Assembly: GCA_903772945.1 (NCBI GenBank)
Contig: CAICTM010001747.1
Span: 1-23,371, forward strand
Source: Seminavis robusta
Taxonomy: Eukaryota; Bacillariophyta; Bacillariophyceae; Naviculales; Naviculaceae
Reading direction: 5' to 3'
DNA length: 23,371 nucleotides
The notes beneath the pieces are model-generated. The model was not told the DNA's origin and made no database searches. It saw only the letters and a program-made list of their open reading frames with translations. Position 1 is the stretch's first letter. Each line of letters starts with the position of its first letter. This document shows positions 1 to 8,547 of this stretch, one piece after another. Both the position numbers and the translations under genes were made by a program.

Positions 1-1474
1 GATCATCTCTGGCCATCAGTGGCGGGACTCCATCGACTTGATGGTGCTGGAAGTGGAACTGCAATGAACCTGCCGCGCTGGCCTGTGAGGCTTGGCTTGA
101 CATGGGAACTGCTGGAAGTTCGACTGGCTCGTAGGAGGTGGAGGGACTCCACTGAATCCACTCCTGGTCGAAGAGTCTCCGGCTGGAGCTGGAGCTGGGG
201 CCGTCACCACTGTGGTAGGCACTCCTCTGGAGCAGCTGCATCTGATGTTGATGATACTGCGGCATGAAGGATTCTTCATGCCATTGAACTTGTTTGATCG
301 CCCATTGGCTTGGGGATCTTGGACTTACCTTGCATTGCGAAGTTGTGATCTGGGCTTCCACAACAGTAGCAGGCTTCCCCTGGCTGGGACTGCTAGTAGA
401 AGACAGCAGCTGGAGCCCTTCTTCATCTTCTTTGGATCAAAAGGAGGTGGCTTGGGATTGGAGTATGGCTTCCGTTCCCTGCCCTTCCGCTGTTCCAACC
501 ATTCCTTGCTGGCCTTGAATCTGTCGTTGGACAGTGTCTCTCTGAGATGGTCCAGGTTAGCAGGGAACTGGATGCTGCCGTCCATGGCATAGGCTGCCTC
601 AACGGTCTTCTGATAGTCTCCATATTTCCTCTTGGAGTCCATGGTAGCCCACGGTTGCTTTCAACCTAGCCCTTTCCGTCACTAGCACCTTTTCTTGGGC
701 ATCGCGACCTGATGCGGCCTTGTATTCATCCAATCCGATAGTCCTGGCATCAATGAACGCCGTTCCGACCAGGTCATACACTTGATCCACGTCGCTGTCG
801 ACCTTTCTCAAGTAGAAGTCAACTCTGTCATGGTCGCCTTGCTTTGGGAACAGACCACGTTGATAGTCTTGATGAACTGGAGCAATGGGAACTCTTTGGT
901 TGAGCCTTGCATTACTATCAATCGGATCCTCTTGAGCATCTCAATGGATCGAGCTTGACTGCATCCTCATAGTCTCCTAGACCTCTGAGCTTGGACTTCA
1001 TGGCGTCGGTACAGTATGTCACCTGGATGGTGGTTGCACCAGTCTTGAGAATGTTCTCATAGGATCGAGTCGACTTGTCATAGATGGATGACTTTGCCTT
1101 GTACTCGCTGAGTTCCAAGGCATCGTACTCTTGTGCTTTGGGATCAGAGACCGATATCTTGAGCTTCGGCTTGTCGGTTTGGTTGGTGCCTGACTTGTCA
1201 TGGTCTCAATGGCCAATGAAGCCAGTGGCACATCATTCCACTCAGGCTTGATCCTTAGGTCCTGGACAATGTGTGTCAGGGTCTCCTCAAAAGGATAATA
1301 CCTGGTGTCAGCCTGTCCATTTGGATGGAAGAGGAACTGACGCTTGGGACTCTTGTTCTGGTTCCTGTAGCTGTTGCCTCTTCCTTGGTGGCTTCTTCCT
1401 GAGGAATTGAATCCCCTACCCCCCCTAGAAGGGTGTCTTCCTCCACCACGACCACCGCTTCCTTGGAATCTCAT
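1..1474 (-). pseudogene. Decayed gag of LTR retrotransposon element 1 (copia/CoDi-like)
   Basis: Read right to left, this is a gag gene split over several frames. It starts at the ATG at 1474-1472 with a Gly/Arg-rich N-terminus (MRFQGSGGRGGGR...), then FLFHPNGQADTR, FEETLTHIVQD, IKPEWNDV and LAIETM. After frame changes near 1200, 950, 835, 640, 410 and 305, the body continues (LDPLEMLKRIRLIV-like, KYGDYQKTVEAAY, SNDRFKASKEWL). A zinc-knuckle relic follows near 330-360 (CYCCGSPDHNFAMQ, last Cys replaced by Gln), then IPK and WAIKQVQ. From memory this order matches copia-type gags of diatoms: RNA-binding capsid protein of a virus-like particle. Protease, integrase and RT would lie left of the window. 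The final frame is still open at base 1. At least six shifts mean no functional protein. The frame is also open upstream of the ATG to about 1588, but only from GTG. Confidence 0.75.
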
Positions 1475-2494
1475 GGTCTTGCTGGTGTGGTAATGCACTC
1501 TTGTGCTTGCTTGTTCCTTGGAACTAGCTTGTGTTCTCGTGGAACTGTTGTGTGGATACTCCTGCAGGAAGGATCTCACGACGGGCACTACTCTTGTAGT
1601 TGCCTGTAAAAGCTTCTTGTTGGCTGGATAGCCTTCTTTTCGTGCACTCTTGGTGTACTCGCTGAATAGCCTCGGTCTTTTGTTGACCGCTCACGGAATT
1701 CGAGAGGAACTCGTGGTGTTCTTGTGTCCTCCGTAGGACGTTTCGTGGAGCCTTGGGTAGTAGCGAACTGCCTCTGATGGTCTCCGATCACTGCTTTCTT
1801 GATTCAGGACCTTGTAATGATGTTAGATGAGTGCACTGAGTGAGTTACAGTGTCTGGAACAGCTCTCGTGTGGAGATTCAAAGCTCCGAGTCGTTACCGG
1901 GATTTTTACTTTCAAAGCTCACAAGCACCGATGACACGATTAGACGTATCTCGGTCAATTCTTGGAGTTAGAAGCTCCCAAGGATATCCAGAGCACTGTC
2001 GTCGTGTTCCGCAACTTCCTTTGTATTGGTCTCCTTAGCTAGCTCGACCGGTTCGATCAGTAGCTTGAACGCCGTTGATGGCCTCTTGCTCGAGCGATTT
2101 GCGATAGAAAATCCCGCGCGATGACGTAATCGGCTTCAACTCAATGAATAAGAGCCGGATCTCCACGCGTTCAATAGAGAACTCGTTCAGTTCACCGTGC
2201 TTGATTCACTGGTACCCTTGGATGTCCGTAGTTCCGGCCGGAAACTGTAGGAGGATCAACAATGGGATTCGTGACGTTGCGCGCGGAAATGGCAATTTGT
2301 CTGTTAAAGCTGTTTCGATGGCCTTATAGTGTGGCTATAGGTCAGTTCTGCGCACCTCTGCTCTGTTGCAGTAGTTAACTCAATACACTTCAAGTCAATT
2401 CAACTTGATGTTTACCTTGATATCGATCTCGAGATCGGTAGTAGCTCGAGATGGTGTTGATCTTCCAACTCGAGATGAGACTTTTGCTTTACAG
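1475..2494 (-). other. 5' leader of retrotransposon element 1
   Basis: This gene-free stretch lies between the 5' LTR and the gag start of the leftward element. Part of it (about 1475-1650) is alignable with the sequence before the gag relic of element 2, for example CACACAACAGTTCCACGAG here against CACGCAACAGTTCGACGG there. Small reading frames in it start at non-ATG codons or show no family resemblance. Just after the LTR it holds three copies of CTCGAGAT (2428-2435, 2445-2452, 2469-2476 on the + strand). An 11-nt stretch at 2398-2408 is complementary to LTR positions 2597-2607. Confidence 0.6.
2480..2494 (-). promoter_or_regulatory. Putative self-complementary primer-binding site
   Basis: These 15 nt abut the inner end of the LTR exactly, the position of a retrotransposon primer-binding site. 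On the element's strand they read CTGTAAAGCAAAAGT. The exact reverse complement, ACTTTTGCTTTACAG on the element's strand, lies inside the LTR (2552-2566), with 57 nt between the arms. No tRNA-type PBS (TGG...) is seen. In Tf1 of fission yeast, the 5' end of the mRNA pairs with the PBS and primes reverse transcription. That mechanism here is inference. A plain stem-loop is the alternative. Confidence 0.45.
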
Positions 2495-2747
2495 TGTTGT
2501 TTGCTAGTAATACTGCAGCTTATTGGGGAGTAATTTGGTTTTTGGTTTAAGCTGTAAAGCAAAAGTGATCTTTCTGCTGGGTTGCAGGTTTATTCTTCAA
2601 GTTGAATGGATATAAGCTGCACGCAATACTTTAGACCTAAAACTCCCTCGGTTCCTTGCATCACCAATATGCATGCGAACCGGACTAGATGTTTATTAAA
2701 ATACACGAGTCAATAGTAAAGAGGTGTCAGGTATATTTCCTCCAACA
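2495..2747 (-). repeat. 5' LTR of element 1
   Basis: A 253-bp segment with TGTTG...CAACA ends. It aligns over its whole length, in opposite orientation, with the 254-bp segment at 4618-4871. Shared blocks include GTGATCTTTCT, TTGCTAGTAA, GGATATA, AAACTCCC, ACTAGAT, GAGGTGTC and the terminal CCTCCAACA, with overall identity around 60% by eye. Orientation follows from gag lying to its left on the - strand, so this is the 5' LTR. A TATA-like TTATATCC lies on the element strand near 2610-2617. Its outer edge cuts into a gene remnant at 2748. Confidence 0.8.
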
Positions 2748-3027
2748 CTCGGAGACAAAAAAGTTTGCTACCAAGTACTCAAACTCCAAGGTGGGCAATG
2801 CCAAGTATGGAGGTTGGTCCAATGCAGGCCGAAGGCGCTACAATGCCCTCAAGCTTGAGGTTCAGGATGCCCGTGCCAAGCCCAATGCCCAAGATGCAGA
2901 ACAACAAATGCTGAAATGGATGTTGCAATATTGTGGAAAGGAAGACCACCAGCCCGATCCGGATGCCGTGAACAAGAAGAAGAAGAAGGGCAAGCGTTCC
3001 TACGATGATCTGGTGGACTGTGACTAG
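2748..3027 (+). pseudogene. 3' remnant of an unknown gene interrupted by element 1
   Basis: About 92 codons remain open to a TAG at 3025-3027. The reading starts SETKKFATKYSNSKVG, continues AKYGGWSNAGRRRYNALKLE, and ends with a basic run (NKKKKKGKRSYDD) that could be a nuclear signal. The only upstream ATG in frame (2689) lies inside the LTR and directly follows a stop codon, so it is not the native start. The original 5' part should lie beyond the far end of element 1, outside the window. I do not recognise a named domain. The GGWSNxGxxR(Y/F)N pattern reminds me of repeat-encoded proteins in diatoms, which is a memory-based guess. Function unknown. Confidence 0.5.
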
Positions 3028-3784
3028 GGTCCTTCCAGGTTGTCAATTGGCAGCCAAGGCCCCATTGAATGGGAAGCCCTTGGCCGCCTTTTGATTCCCC
3101 CTGGTGCTTTTTGGCAGGGCTTTTGTGAGAAATTTGTTGCCCATCAGTTCTCTCTGCTCGGAAGCCTTCCGGTGCTTTTTCGGTACCCATTGCCTCCCTT
3201 TCCTTTTGCTGATCTTGTTAATTTGGTCGGTGGTGAATGCCCATCTGGTAGCCTTTTTCACCCCTTTTCACCCCTTTCACCATGAAGATCTTTTACGGTG
3301 ATCCTCTTTTTTGGTGACTCAGTACTGCTCTATTTGGATTAGCGTTAACAATCTAGCCTTTTGATATTCCCACTCTTATCCTAGTCTTATCTCGTTTTAG
3401 CTGGTTTTAGTTGAAACTTGGCCACCTGCAGGTCCCGTTTTGGTAGGTAACGCCTCTGCCATTAATAGCCCCTCTGTGCAGGATCTATTGTTGTTGGGAA
3501 TGCATTCTTCATGTTCTGACCATCCAAAAACGGATGGCGATGTGACTTCTTTTTAGTAGATAATGACTTAACGGTTGGATACACCAATGGGCACAAAGGG
3601 TAACATACCACGTACTGAAGTTGTTTCCCCTGCCAGTAGTAGATTGTAAAGTACGTCACTTCCCAACCTGGAGCACCGGTTGCCTAATTGGAACCTTGGA
3701 CTTGGTTCGGAAGGAGAGGTTGGGATGTGCTTCCCAAACGAGACCTGAGGTCTCGTTTTCAGAATTACCTACAATTGCGCTTCT
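3028..3784. other. Gene-free stretch between gene remnant and element 2
   Basis: No convincing coding region. The first part is probably the former 3'UTR of the remnant gene. A small hairpin (CCATCC, 6-nt loop, GGATGG) lies at 3520-3537 and a 23-bp palindrome at 3736-3758. The left end of element 2 must fall somewhere here, because leader homology to element 1 fades to the left of about 3785 and no LTR-like sequence is found. Confidence 0.5.
3736..3758. repeat. Perfect 23-bp palindrome
   Basis: Two 11-nt arms, AAACGAGACCT and AGGTCTCGTTT, flank a single central G (3747). The symmetry is exact. It lies just left of the region alignable to the element 1 leader, so it may mark the edge of element 2 or be an unrelated protein-binding site. 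Confidence 0.7.
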
Positions 3785-4617
3785 TAGATGTTCCCACAGT
3801 TCTACAGGAACCGTTCCACCATGGAACCAGCTCATGCACGCAACAGTTCGACGGAACGCCACAAGTTGCTAGAACGCATCCACAAGAGGTGCAAACCAAT
3901 GTCCACATCAAGCAAGTACACATCATGTACATCAAATCACAGCCATTTGATTCCAAGGAAGAGGATGCCGTGATGAAGGAAGATTCCTCAGGAGGGAACC
4001 AGAAAATTCCAATCCTCAGAAAAGGCAACAGCAGACCATCCAACAAGTAGATACAGCTCACATTCCATTCCAATGGACAACAAGCTGACTCCAGATAGCT
4101 ACCATGCTATTGCAGAGACTCATGCTCACCTGATTTCCAAATCCAGTATCAAACCTGAATGGATTGATGTTTCCACACATCATTGGCGATTGAGACCATG
4201 TCATACCGATGTCCAGCTCAGTTCACACTGCCAGTCAAGAGCACAGTAGGAGTCTACAAGAATGCAGCCGATACTTTCCAGTTTCCAGCTGCAGCAATCC
4301 CAAGTGATCGGAACTTCCCAGTTTTGACTACAGCATTACTAAGTGACGGCATCAACCACCACAAGTCTTACAGGAGTGGCATCGCACTCACAGGAGTGCT
4401 CTGACCACAAGACTTTTCATGACGACACTGTCCACATGTCCACATTGACTCTGACCGATTTGTCACCATTGCTATGGATGACAAGCTTCTCGCCACCAAG
4501 CGGAATGCCGAGCAACCTAGCAAATGGTCTCTCGACCAACAACTGTTCCTTATGGAGCAACCATCATTACATTAATTATTCGTTCCACGGTATCCTTTAT
4601 GGAACCGTGCAGGAGTG
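3785..4617 (+). pseudogene. Decayed leader and gag of LTR retrotransposon element 2
   Basis: This is homologous to element 1, on the opposite strand. At the gag start, GATTCCAAGGAAGaGG...GTGaTGaAGGAAGA (about 3950-3980) matches the element 1 DNA that encodes MRFQGSGGRGGGR. FHSNGQQADSR (near 4060-4095), SSIKPEWIDV (near 4150) and AIETM (near 4185-4200) match FHPNGQADTR, RIKPEWNDV and LAIETM of element 1. The reading changes frame repeatedly and the start ATG is lost. After about 4330 I can no longer align it. No RT, integrase or RNase H motif is seen before the LTR at 4618, so pol has been deleted or is beyond recognition. It represents an old, dead copy, more decayed than element 1. Confidence 0.65.
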
Positions 4618-4871
4618 TGTTGGAGGTTGTATTACAGACACCTCAATACAAATTATTCGTTTTTCCCAATCTAGTTTAGCAGGGATATCTATATATATTC
4701 TCTAGTTACATACATGGGGAGTTTAACTGATCTATATGGTCACCCCTTCACTATATCCTTTGAAGTTGAATCAATCCCAGAAAACATGGAGAAAGATCAC
4801 TTCTTGGAAATAGCTTAACAGTAAAACAGTATTTGACCTTTACTAAGCTAGAGTGTTACTAGCAACCAACA
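4618..4871 (+). repeat. 3' LTR of element 2
   Basis: 254 bp starting TGTTGG and ending CCAACA, so the ends are 6-bp perfect inverted repeats. It aligns full length with the LTR at 2495-2747 (reverse orientation, nearly the same length). It contains TATA-like stretches near 4686-4698 (TATATATAT) and 4752-4757 (CTATATCC). It lies downstream of a + strand gag, so it is the 3' LTR. The flanking 5-mers (GAGTG left, ACGAT right) do not match. That agrees with it being one end of an element rather than a solo LTR. Confidence 0.75.
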
Positions 4872-5228
4872 ACGATGATGCCAACGATCCCAACACACTC
4901 CACCATGACACTGACTTCGATTATTATTTCGACAACAATGACAATTGCTACCTCTACGACGATGCCGACGACTACTTCACTGATTCGTATGGCAATGCTT
5001 ATTCCTGATTCCCATGCACTCCATTCCTTTTTCCCATCACTCTTTTCGGTTCTGCTTCTCTCACTACTGGTCCTTTCCTCTTTCACGTCTTTTGATCTCC
5101 AATGCTATCCCATTCCAGATCACGGGAGGGTGTTGCGCGAAGGACAGATCAAATAGCTAGATAAGCAGCAACACTGCACTCTCACTTATCCTTTAGCATG
5201 CCATTACACTGATTGATAGGTCTCTTGA
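4872..5228 (+). other. Unassigned stretch with a short acidic, Tyr-rich reading
   Basis: Immediately after the LTR, one + frame stays open to a TGA at 5006-5008. It reads an Asp/Tyr/Asn-rich sequence (NDPNTLHHDTDFDYYFDNND, then further DD and DYF). The composition is biased enough to suggest a fragment of a coding region cut by the LTR insertion. It is too short to identify. The remainder to 5228 shows nothing recognisable, and no upstream exon of the vWD fragment that follows. Confidence 0.3.
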
Positions 5229-5491
5229 CAACTGATGCCAATGAATTCGGACAGGAGTGGCAAGTTCGTGACACTGATGCCAAGCTTTTCGCGGTCAACC
5301 GTGAACCCCAGTTCCCCCAGAAGTGTGTATTGCCTGGCCCCAAGAGTGCCGCCCGCCGTTTAGGAGAGTCCATCGCCAAGGCCACCGCTGAGAAGGTCTG
5401 CGAACACTGGGCAGCTGATGAGAAGGACCTTTGTGTCTTTGATGTCATGGCATCTGGAGACTTGGAGCACGCCGCTGCTGGAGCTTTCTAA
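5229..5491 (+). pseudogene. vWF-D/GDPH protein, copy 1: C-terminal fragment
   Basis: The last ~87 codons of the secreted vWD family seen complete at 15013-16266. It begins at TDANEFGQEWQVRDTDAKLF, the end of the vWD fold, and runs through the Cys-containing tail (KCVLPG, KVCEHWAADEKDLCVFD) to the conserved GDLEHAAAGAF stop. The GDPH core, linker, N-terminal domain and signal peptide are absent. No ATG precedes it in frame: upstream in frame there is a TGA in TTACACTGATTG. Against copy 2, I count about two dozen base differences in 263 bp, about six of them changing an amino acid, plus one lost Arg codon (AARR versus AARRR). The 3'UTR also matches copy 2 (GAAGGCAATTTGAC after the stop). Truncated relic; expression unlikely. 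Confidence 0.85.
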
Positions 5492-5538
5492 GAAGGCAAT
5501 TTGACTACTTCATTAATTGTCTGATATAAAAGAAAAGA

Positions 5539-5571
5539 GTGGTACATCTGTATTGAAGAAGATTTAGTGAC
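5539..5571 (+). promoter_or_regulatory. Conserved 3'UTR motif after vWD copy 1
   Basis: GTGGTACATCTGTATTGAAG and the following AAGATT correspond to GTGGATCTGTCTTGAAGCAG plus ATTCTGTTGCC at 10121-10151 (copy 2) and to 16383-16412 (copy 3). The block lies 50-120 bp after each stop codon and outlasts the surrounding divergence. It may be a 3'-end processing or mRNA-control signal; a role is inference. Confidence 0.4.
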
Positions 5572-5630
5572 CTGTGTGCTTGCATAAACGATATATACAT
5601 AGCCTGAACAAATGATTTTATTTTAAAAAA

Positions 5631-5814
5631 GAAACAGCTTAGCATAGTAGTCTATTGAAAAACATGGAGAAAACAGGCTAGGAATGATCCATCGCCGAGG
5701 AGAGGAAGAGCGTAGACTCCGCCCAGCATGAACTGATTGAGGCCCTCCTATGAGTGGAGGACTCAGCAAGAAGCCACTAGTAGAACGGCTTTACGAAAGG
5801 TTTCACGATGGATA
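5631..5814. repeat. 184-bp repeat block A (pair with 10343-10526)
   Basis: Starts GAAACAGCTTAGCATAGTAG and ends GATGGATA. Aligned with block B without gaps, it has only four substitutions by eye (about 98% identity). Weaker similarity continues about 35 bp to the right (GCAGCCATCG). Part of it reads like coding sequence on the + strand (HELIEALLR(V)ED, with a stop here where block B has Arg), so it may be a relic of a repeat-encoded gene. The left edge is sharp. Confidence 0.85.
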
Positions 5815-6028
5815 GTAGATCTTACATACCACCTGCAGCCATCGGTCGTCAGGGGCCGCCAAGTTTGAGTTGGTGCGGTAGGTGGACTATCACATCTTTG
5901 CTGCTGAAGCTACTGCTGCTATCCAACGGCTCTCCAGCTTTTGGCTCATAAGCGGTCCAAGCCCTACTCTGTGGTCCGCTCTTTCCGCTCTTTCATCTCT
6001 GCCAGGTTGAGCATAGCCCTCGCTCACG

Positions 6029-6053
6029 CTGCCACGATGTGCCTTCGTGGCAG
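6029..6053. repeat. Perfect 9-bp hairpin
   Basis: CTGCCACGA, a 7-nt loop (TGTGCCT), then TCGTGGCAG. It is isolated in intergenic DNA, with no T-run behind it and no gene beside it. Role unknown. Confidence 0.6.
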
Positions 6054-6205
6054 TCGTGTTTCAGCTTTCAAGCTTTCCAAGCATTGGGATGACCAGGGTG
6101 CCCTCGATCTCTTCAAATAGTCCTACTCCTTTCCTTGTCCCCGCCTTGCACCCCTCCCTCTTTTGGTTTTGGGGCTGCTCTGCTCTCTTGATCGATTGTT
6201 CGGCT

Positions 6206-6243
6206 CGAGTTCGTGCATCCTGCCCGAGTTCGTGCATCCTGCC
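6206..6243. repeat. 19-bp perfect tandem duplication
   Basis: CGAGTTCGTGCATCCTGCC occurs twice back to back. Confidence 0.85.
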
Positions 6244-6498
6244 CTCCTCCTCTGCAACGCATCCTCTTCATAGTCCCCTCTAGCCCATAGTAATGCATCC
6301 ATTATCTACCGAACTGCATGACAGTGTTCGTCTTCCCTTTCTGGCCGCCAACTACCACATCCTGGATACCAACATAGGAATCACCACCGAAACCGGAGCG
6401 CCCTCTCCTCCTCAAGCCTGTGCATATTGCTTGTGTAAGGGGATACACGTATTGTTCATTCATTCATTCATACATTCACATGCATCTATTTGTTACAG

Positions 6499-6531
6499 TC
6501 TAGCTAGCTAGCTAGCCAGCCAGCCAGCCAA
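6499..6531. repeat. Compound microsatellite (CTAG)n-(CCAG)n
   Basis: About three to four GCTA units followed directly by four CAGC units. A short CATT run precedes it at about 6456-6472. Confidence 0.85.
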
Positions 6532-7012
6532 TTATTACACAAAGTAGCTGGCACACCACCAAATTGCCAAGCAAGCCCTTGACGGCCAACTCGTAAATGC
6601 ACCGATACAGGAATCACTTTGACCAAAAAGTCGCAAAGTTTCGCTCGTCGTCGTGGACTTGTACACGCATGCAGGAAAATCGATACCGATAAAGGCATCA
6701 CCATCCAAACTACAAGCAAATAACAAGGAGGGATAAATCCAATAATAGTAGGAAGAACCACTCTCGTCTGTGCGTGCGAGTTGCCGTGTAACCTCCTGTT
6801 GACTGTTGCCTTTTCCAATGACTTGACAATGAGCTGTTCAGGCTGGTTGTGATAGTAGGGCCGACAAAGGTATTTCATTGGCCTTCCGCAGTAAGTAAGA
6901 AATAGATGTGATTTCTCCTCTTTTGATACTGCAGAAAATCGGAGACTCACCAGGCGTAACAGTAGTAGCGATCGATCGATCGACATATGGATGGATGCCT
7001 GAAGTTCCCTCA

Positions 7013-8264
7013 TACCGTACGGTACCCGTAGCGAGTAGTGCTGCAGTAGTACCGTAGAAGCGATCGATCGATTTGACTGATGCTCGTGATTTCTTGGACA
7101 CCATTGTGTTGGTGTCATGCTTGAAACTGGTACCGTACGGTAGTAGCTGGGTAGAGGAGCGAGGGTTGAAAAAGGCATGCATGGCTGAGGCTTCACCACA
7201 ACCGCCGAGATCGAACTCCTTCTCGAGGTAAAGAAATCAGTGATTGCTTTCAGCTGTGCACCTTCAATAGGTAGCGGTAACTACTGAGTAGCCAGCAGTC
7301 TCAGTTTCGGCCCCATTACTTCTCTTCCGGGGTCCACAGGAAAGCAAGATGTGCAGCAGGTGCTGCTGCCGCTAGCTAGCTGTGGGTCTGACAAAAGCCA
7401 AAAGCCAAATTCGCAGTCCCTGCTCCCTGAAGTGGTACTAGTACTAGTACCAGATACGGTACCATACTAATACCAGTACGGAAGGTACCAGTACAGTTCG
7501 GATTAGGCAAAAGTACCGTGCGACAGGAGTAAAAGACTGGAACTGTGATTAATAGGCTACATGTACACATGTACATGTATTACTCTTGACTTATTGTTTT
7601 AATAAACACAAAGTGCACCGTCCGGATTATCGATCGAGCAGGGTGCCATAAAGTGCACGGTACAGTACGGATTATCGATCGAGGGTGCCAGTTTCAAGCT
7701 CAGTCATTGTCTTTTTCAGCTCTTTGTCAAAGTCATTGTCAACCACGGTACCACTGCCGATATCGATCGAGAAGGGTGCCAGTGTACCAGTCCCAGTAGC
7801 TGTGCCAGTCATTGTCTTTTTCGGGTTCTACTGTAAGCTTCGGTCAAAGTCATTGTCAACCAGAAACCATCTGACACCAACTTTGTACTGAGTACGATAC
7901 ATCTTACTGCATGCCACGTGTTTCTAATGTATGTGTTTCAGCAGCCCCTTTATACTTTTGGCCAGTAGTCATGGTGGTGCTTTTCCAATTATTGGTGAAC
8001 TGGTACAAGGATGCATACGTACCTACCGGTACTAGGTAGCCAGTACTCCAAACGCAATTAATAGAAGTACAAGTATGGATACCGGTATGTCCTGGTACCC
8101 CCTTTTAGCAAGCTAGCTAGTACTCCTAATACAATTAATAGTAGTACTGTACTCCGAGTACGTCTGTACCAATGGTACCGTACCATGGTACATGGTACCA
8201 CAGAAAATACATGTAGACTAATAGTAGTCTACTCTGGATCACCAGCAACACTTTGAGTACTTCA
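7013..8264. repeat. Tract enriched in GTAC palindromes
   Basis: By my count about 37 GTAC tetramers occur in about 1.25 kb, where about five are expected by chance. Larger palindromes are built from them: TACCGTACGGTA twice (7013-7024 and 7131-7142), GTACCATGGTAC near 8180, and ACATGTACACATGTACATGT near 7560. CGATCGATCGAT runs are interspersed (about 6969, 7061). A smaller cluster of the same kind lies at about 14295-14412, so both full-length vWD genes have one upstream. Confidence 0.7.
7610..7862. repeat. Diverged tandem repeats
   Basis: Two nested patterns. First, AAAGTGCAC...CGGATTATCGATCGAG...GGGTGCCA occurs at 7610-7648 and 7650-7690, with the ATCGATCGAG...GGGTGCCA half again at 7762-7781. 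Second, CAGTCATTGTCTTTTTC...GTCAAAGTCATTGTCAACCA occurs at 7701-7745 and 7806-7862. The whole thus looks like about two and a half copies of a unit near 100 bp. Confidence 0.75.
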
Positions 8265-8547
8265 CGTATGACATATTAAATTTAAAAATAGTGTACTTTA
8301 AAACTCCGATGTAGCGGTTTCAGTAGACTACTGAGTACTGTTTTTCTCACAGTCTGGGGATACTTGTTGCAGAACCCGGAAAAGGTCCGGGCCATCTCGC
8401 AAGGGTGGTTGCCAGTTCCCGACCACCAGAGTTGCATGCCTCGCCTCAAAAAGACGAAGTGACTTGCTCCGAAAGTAAAAAGAGTTAGTTGCGGTAACAT
8501 AATTATTAGTACATCGTAGTTTACAAATTAAAACCTAAAAAATATTT

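Larger units (their letters stand above)
5492..8547. other. 3-kb gene-free region between vWD copies 1 and 2
   Basis: No supported gene. It holds the former 3'UTR of copy 1, the 184-bp repeat block A, a hairpin at 6029-6053, a 19-bp tandem pair, microsatellites, the GTAC-palindrome tract (about 7013-8264) and ~100-bp tandem repeats. There is no relic of a GT77 gene here, although one would be expected if copy 1 once had a convergent partner. The longest reading frame (6504-7199, - strand) crosses the microsatellites and has no family features. Confidence 0.6.

Noticed and set aside
2689..2747. ATG at 2689 as the start of the protein ending at 3027
   Set aside because: It lies inside the LTR, directly after an in-frame TAG, and the first 20 codons are LTR sequence.
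6504..7199. A 231-codon frame on the - strand
   Set aside because: It runs through the CTAG/CAGC microsatellite and the GATC/GTAC palindromes, has no domain or sensible composition, and has no copy elsewhere in the duplicated module.
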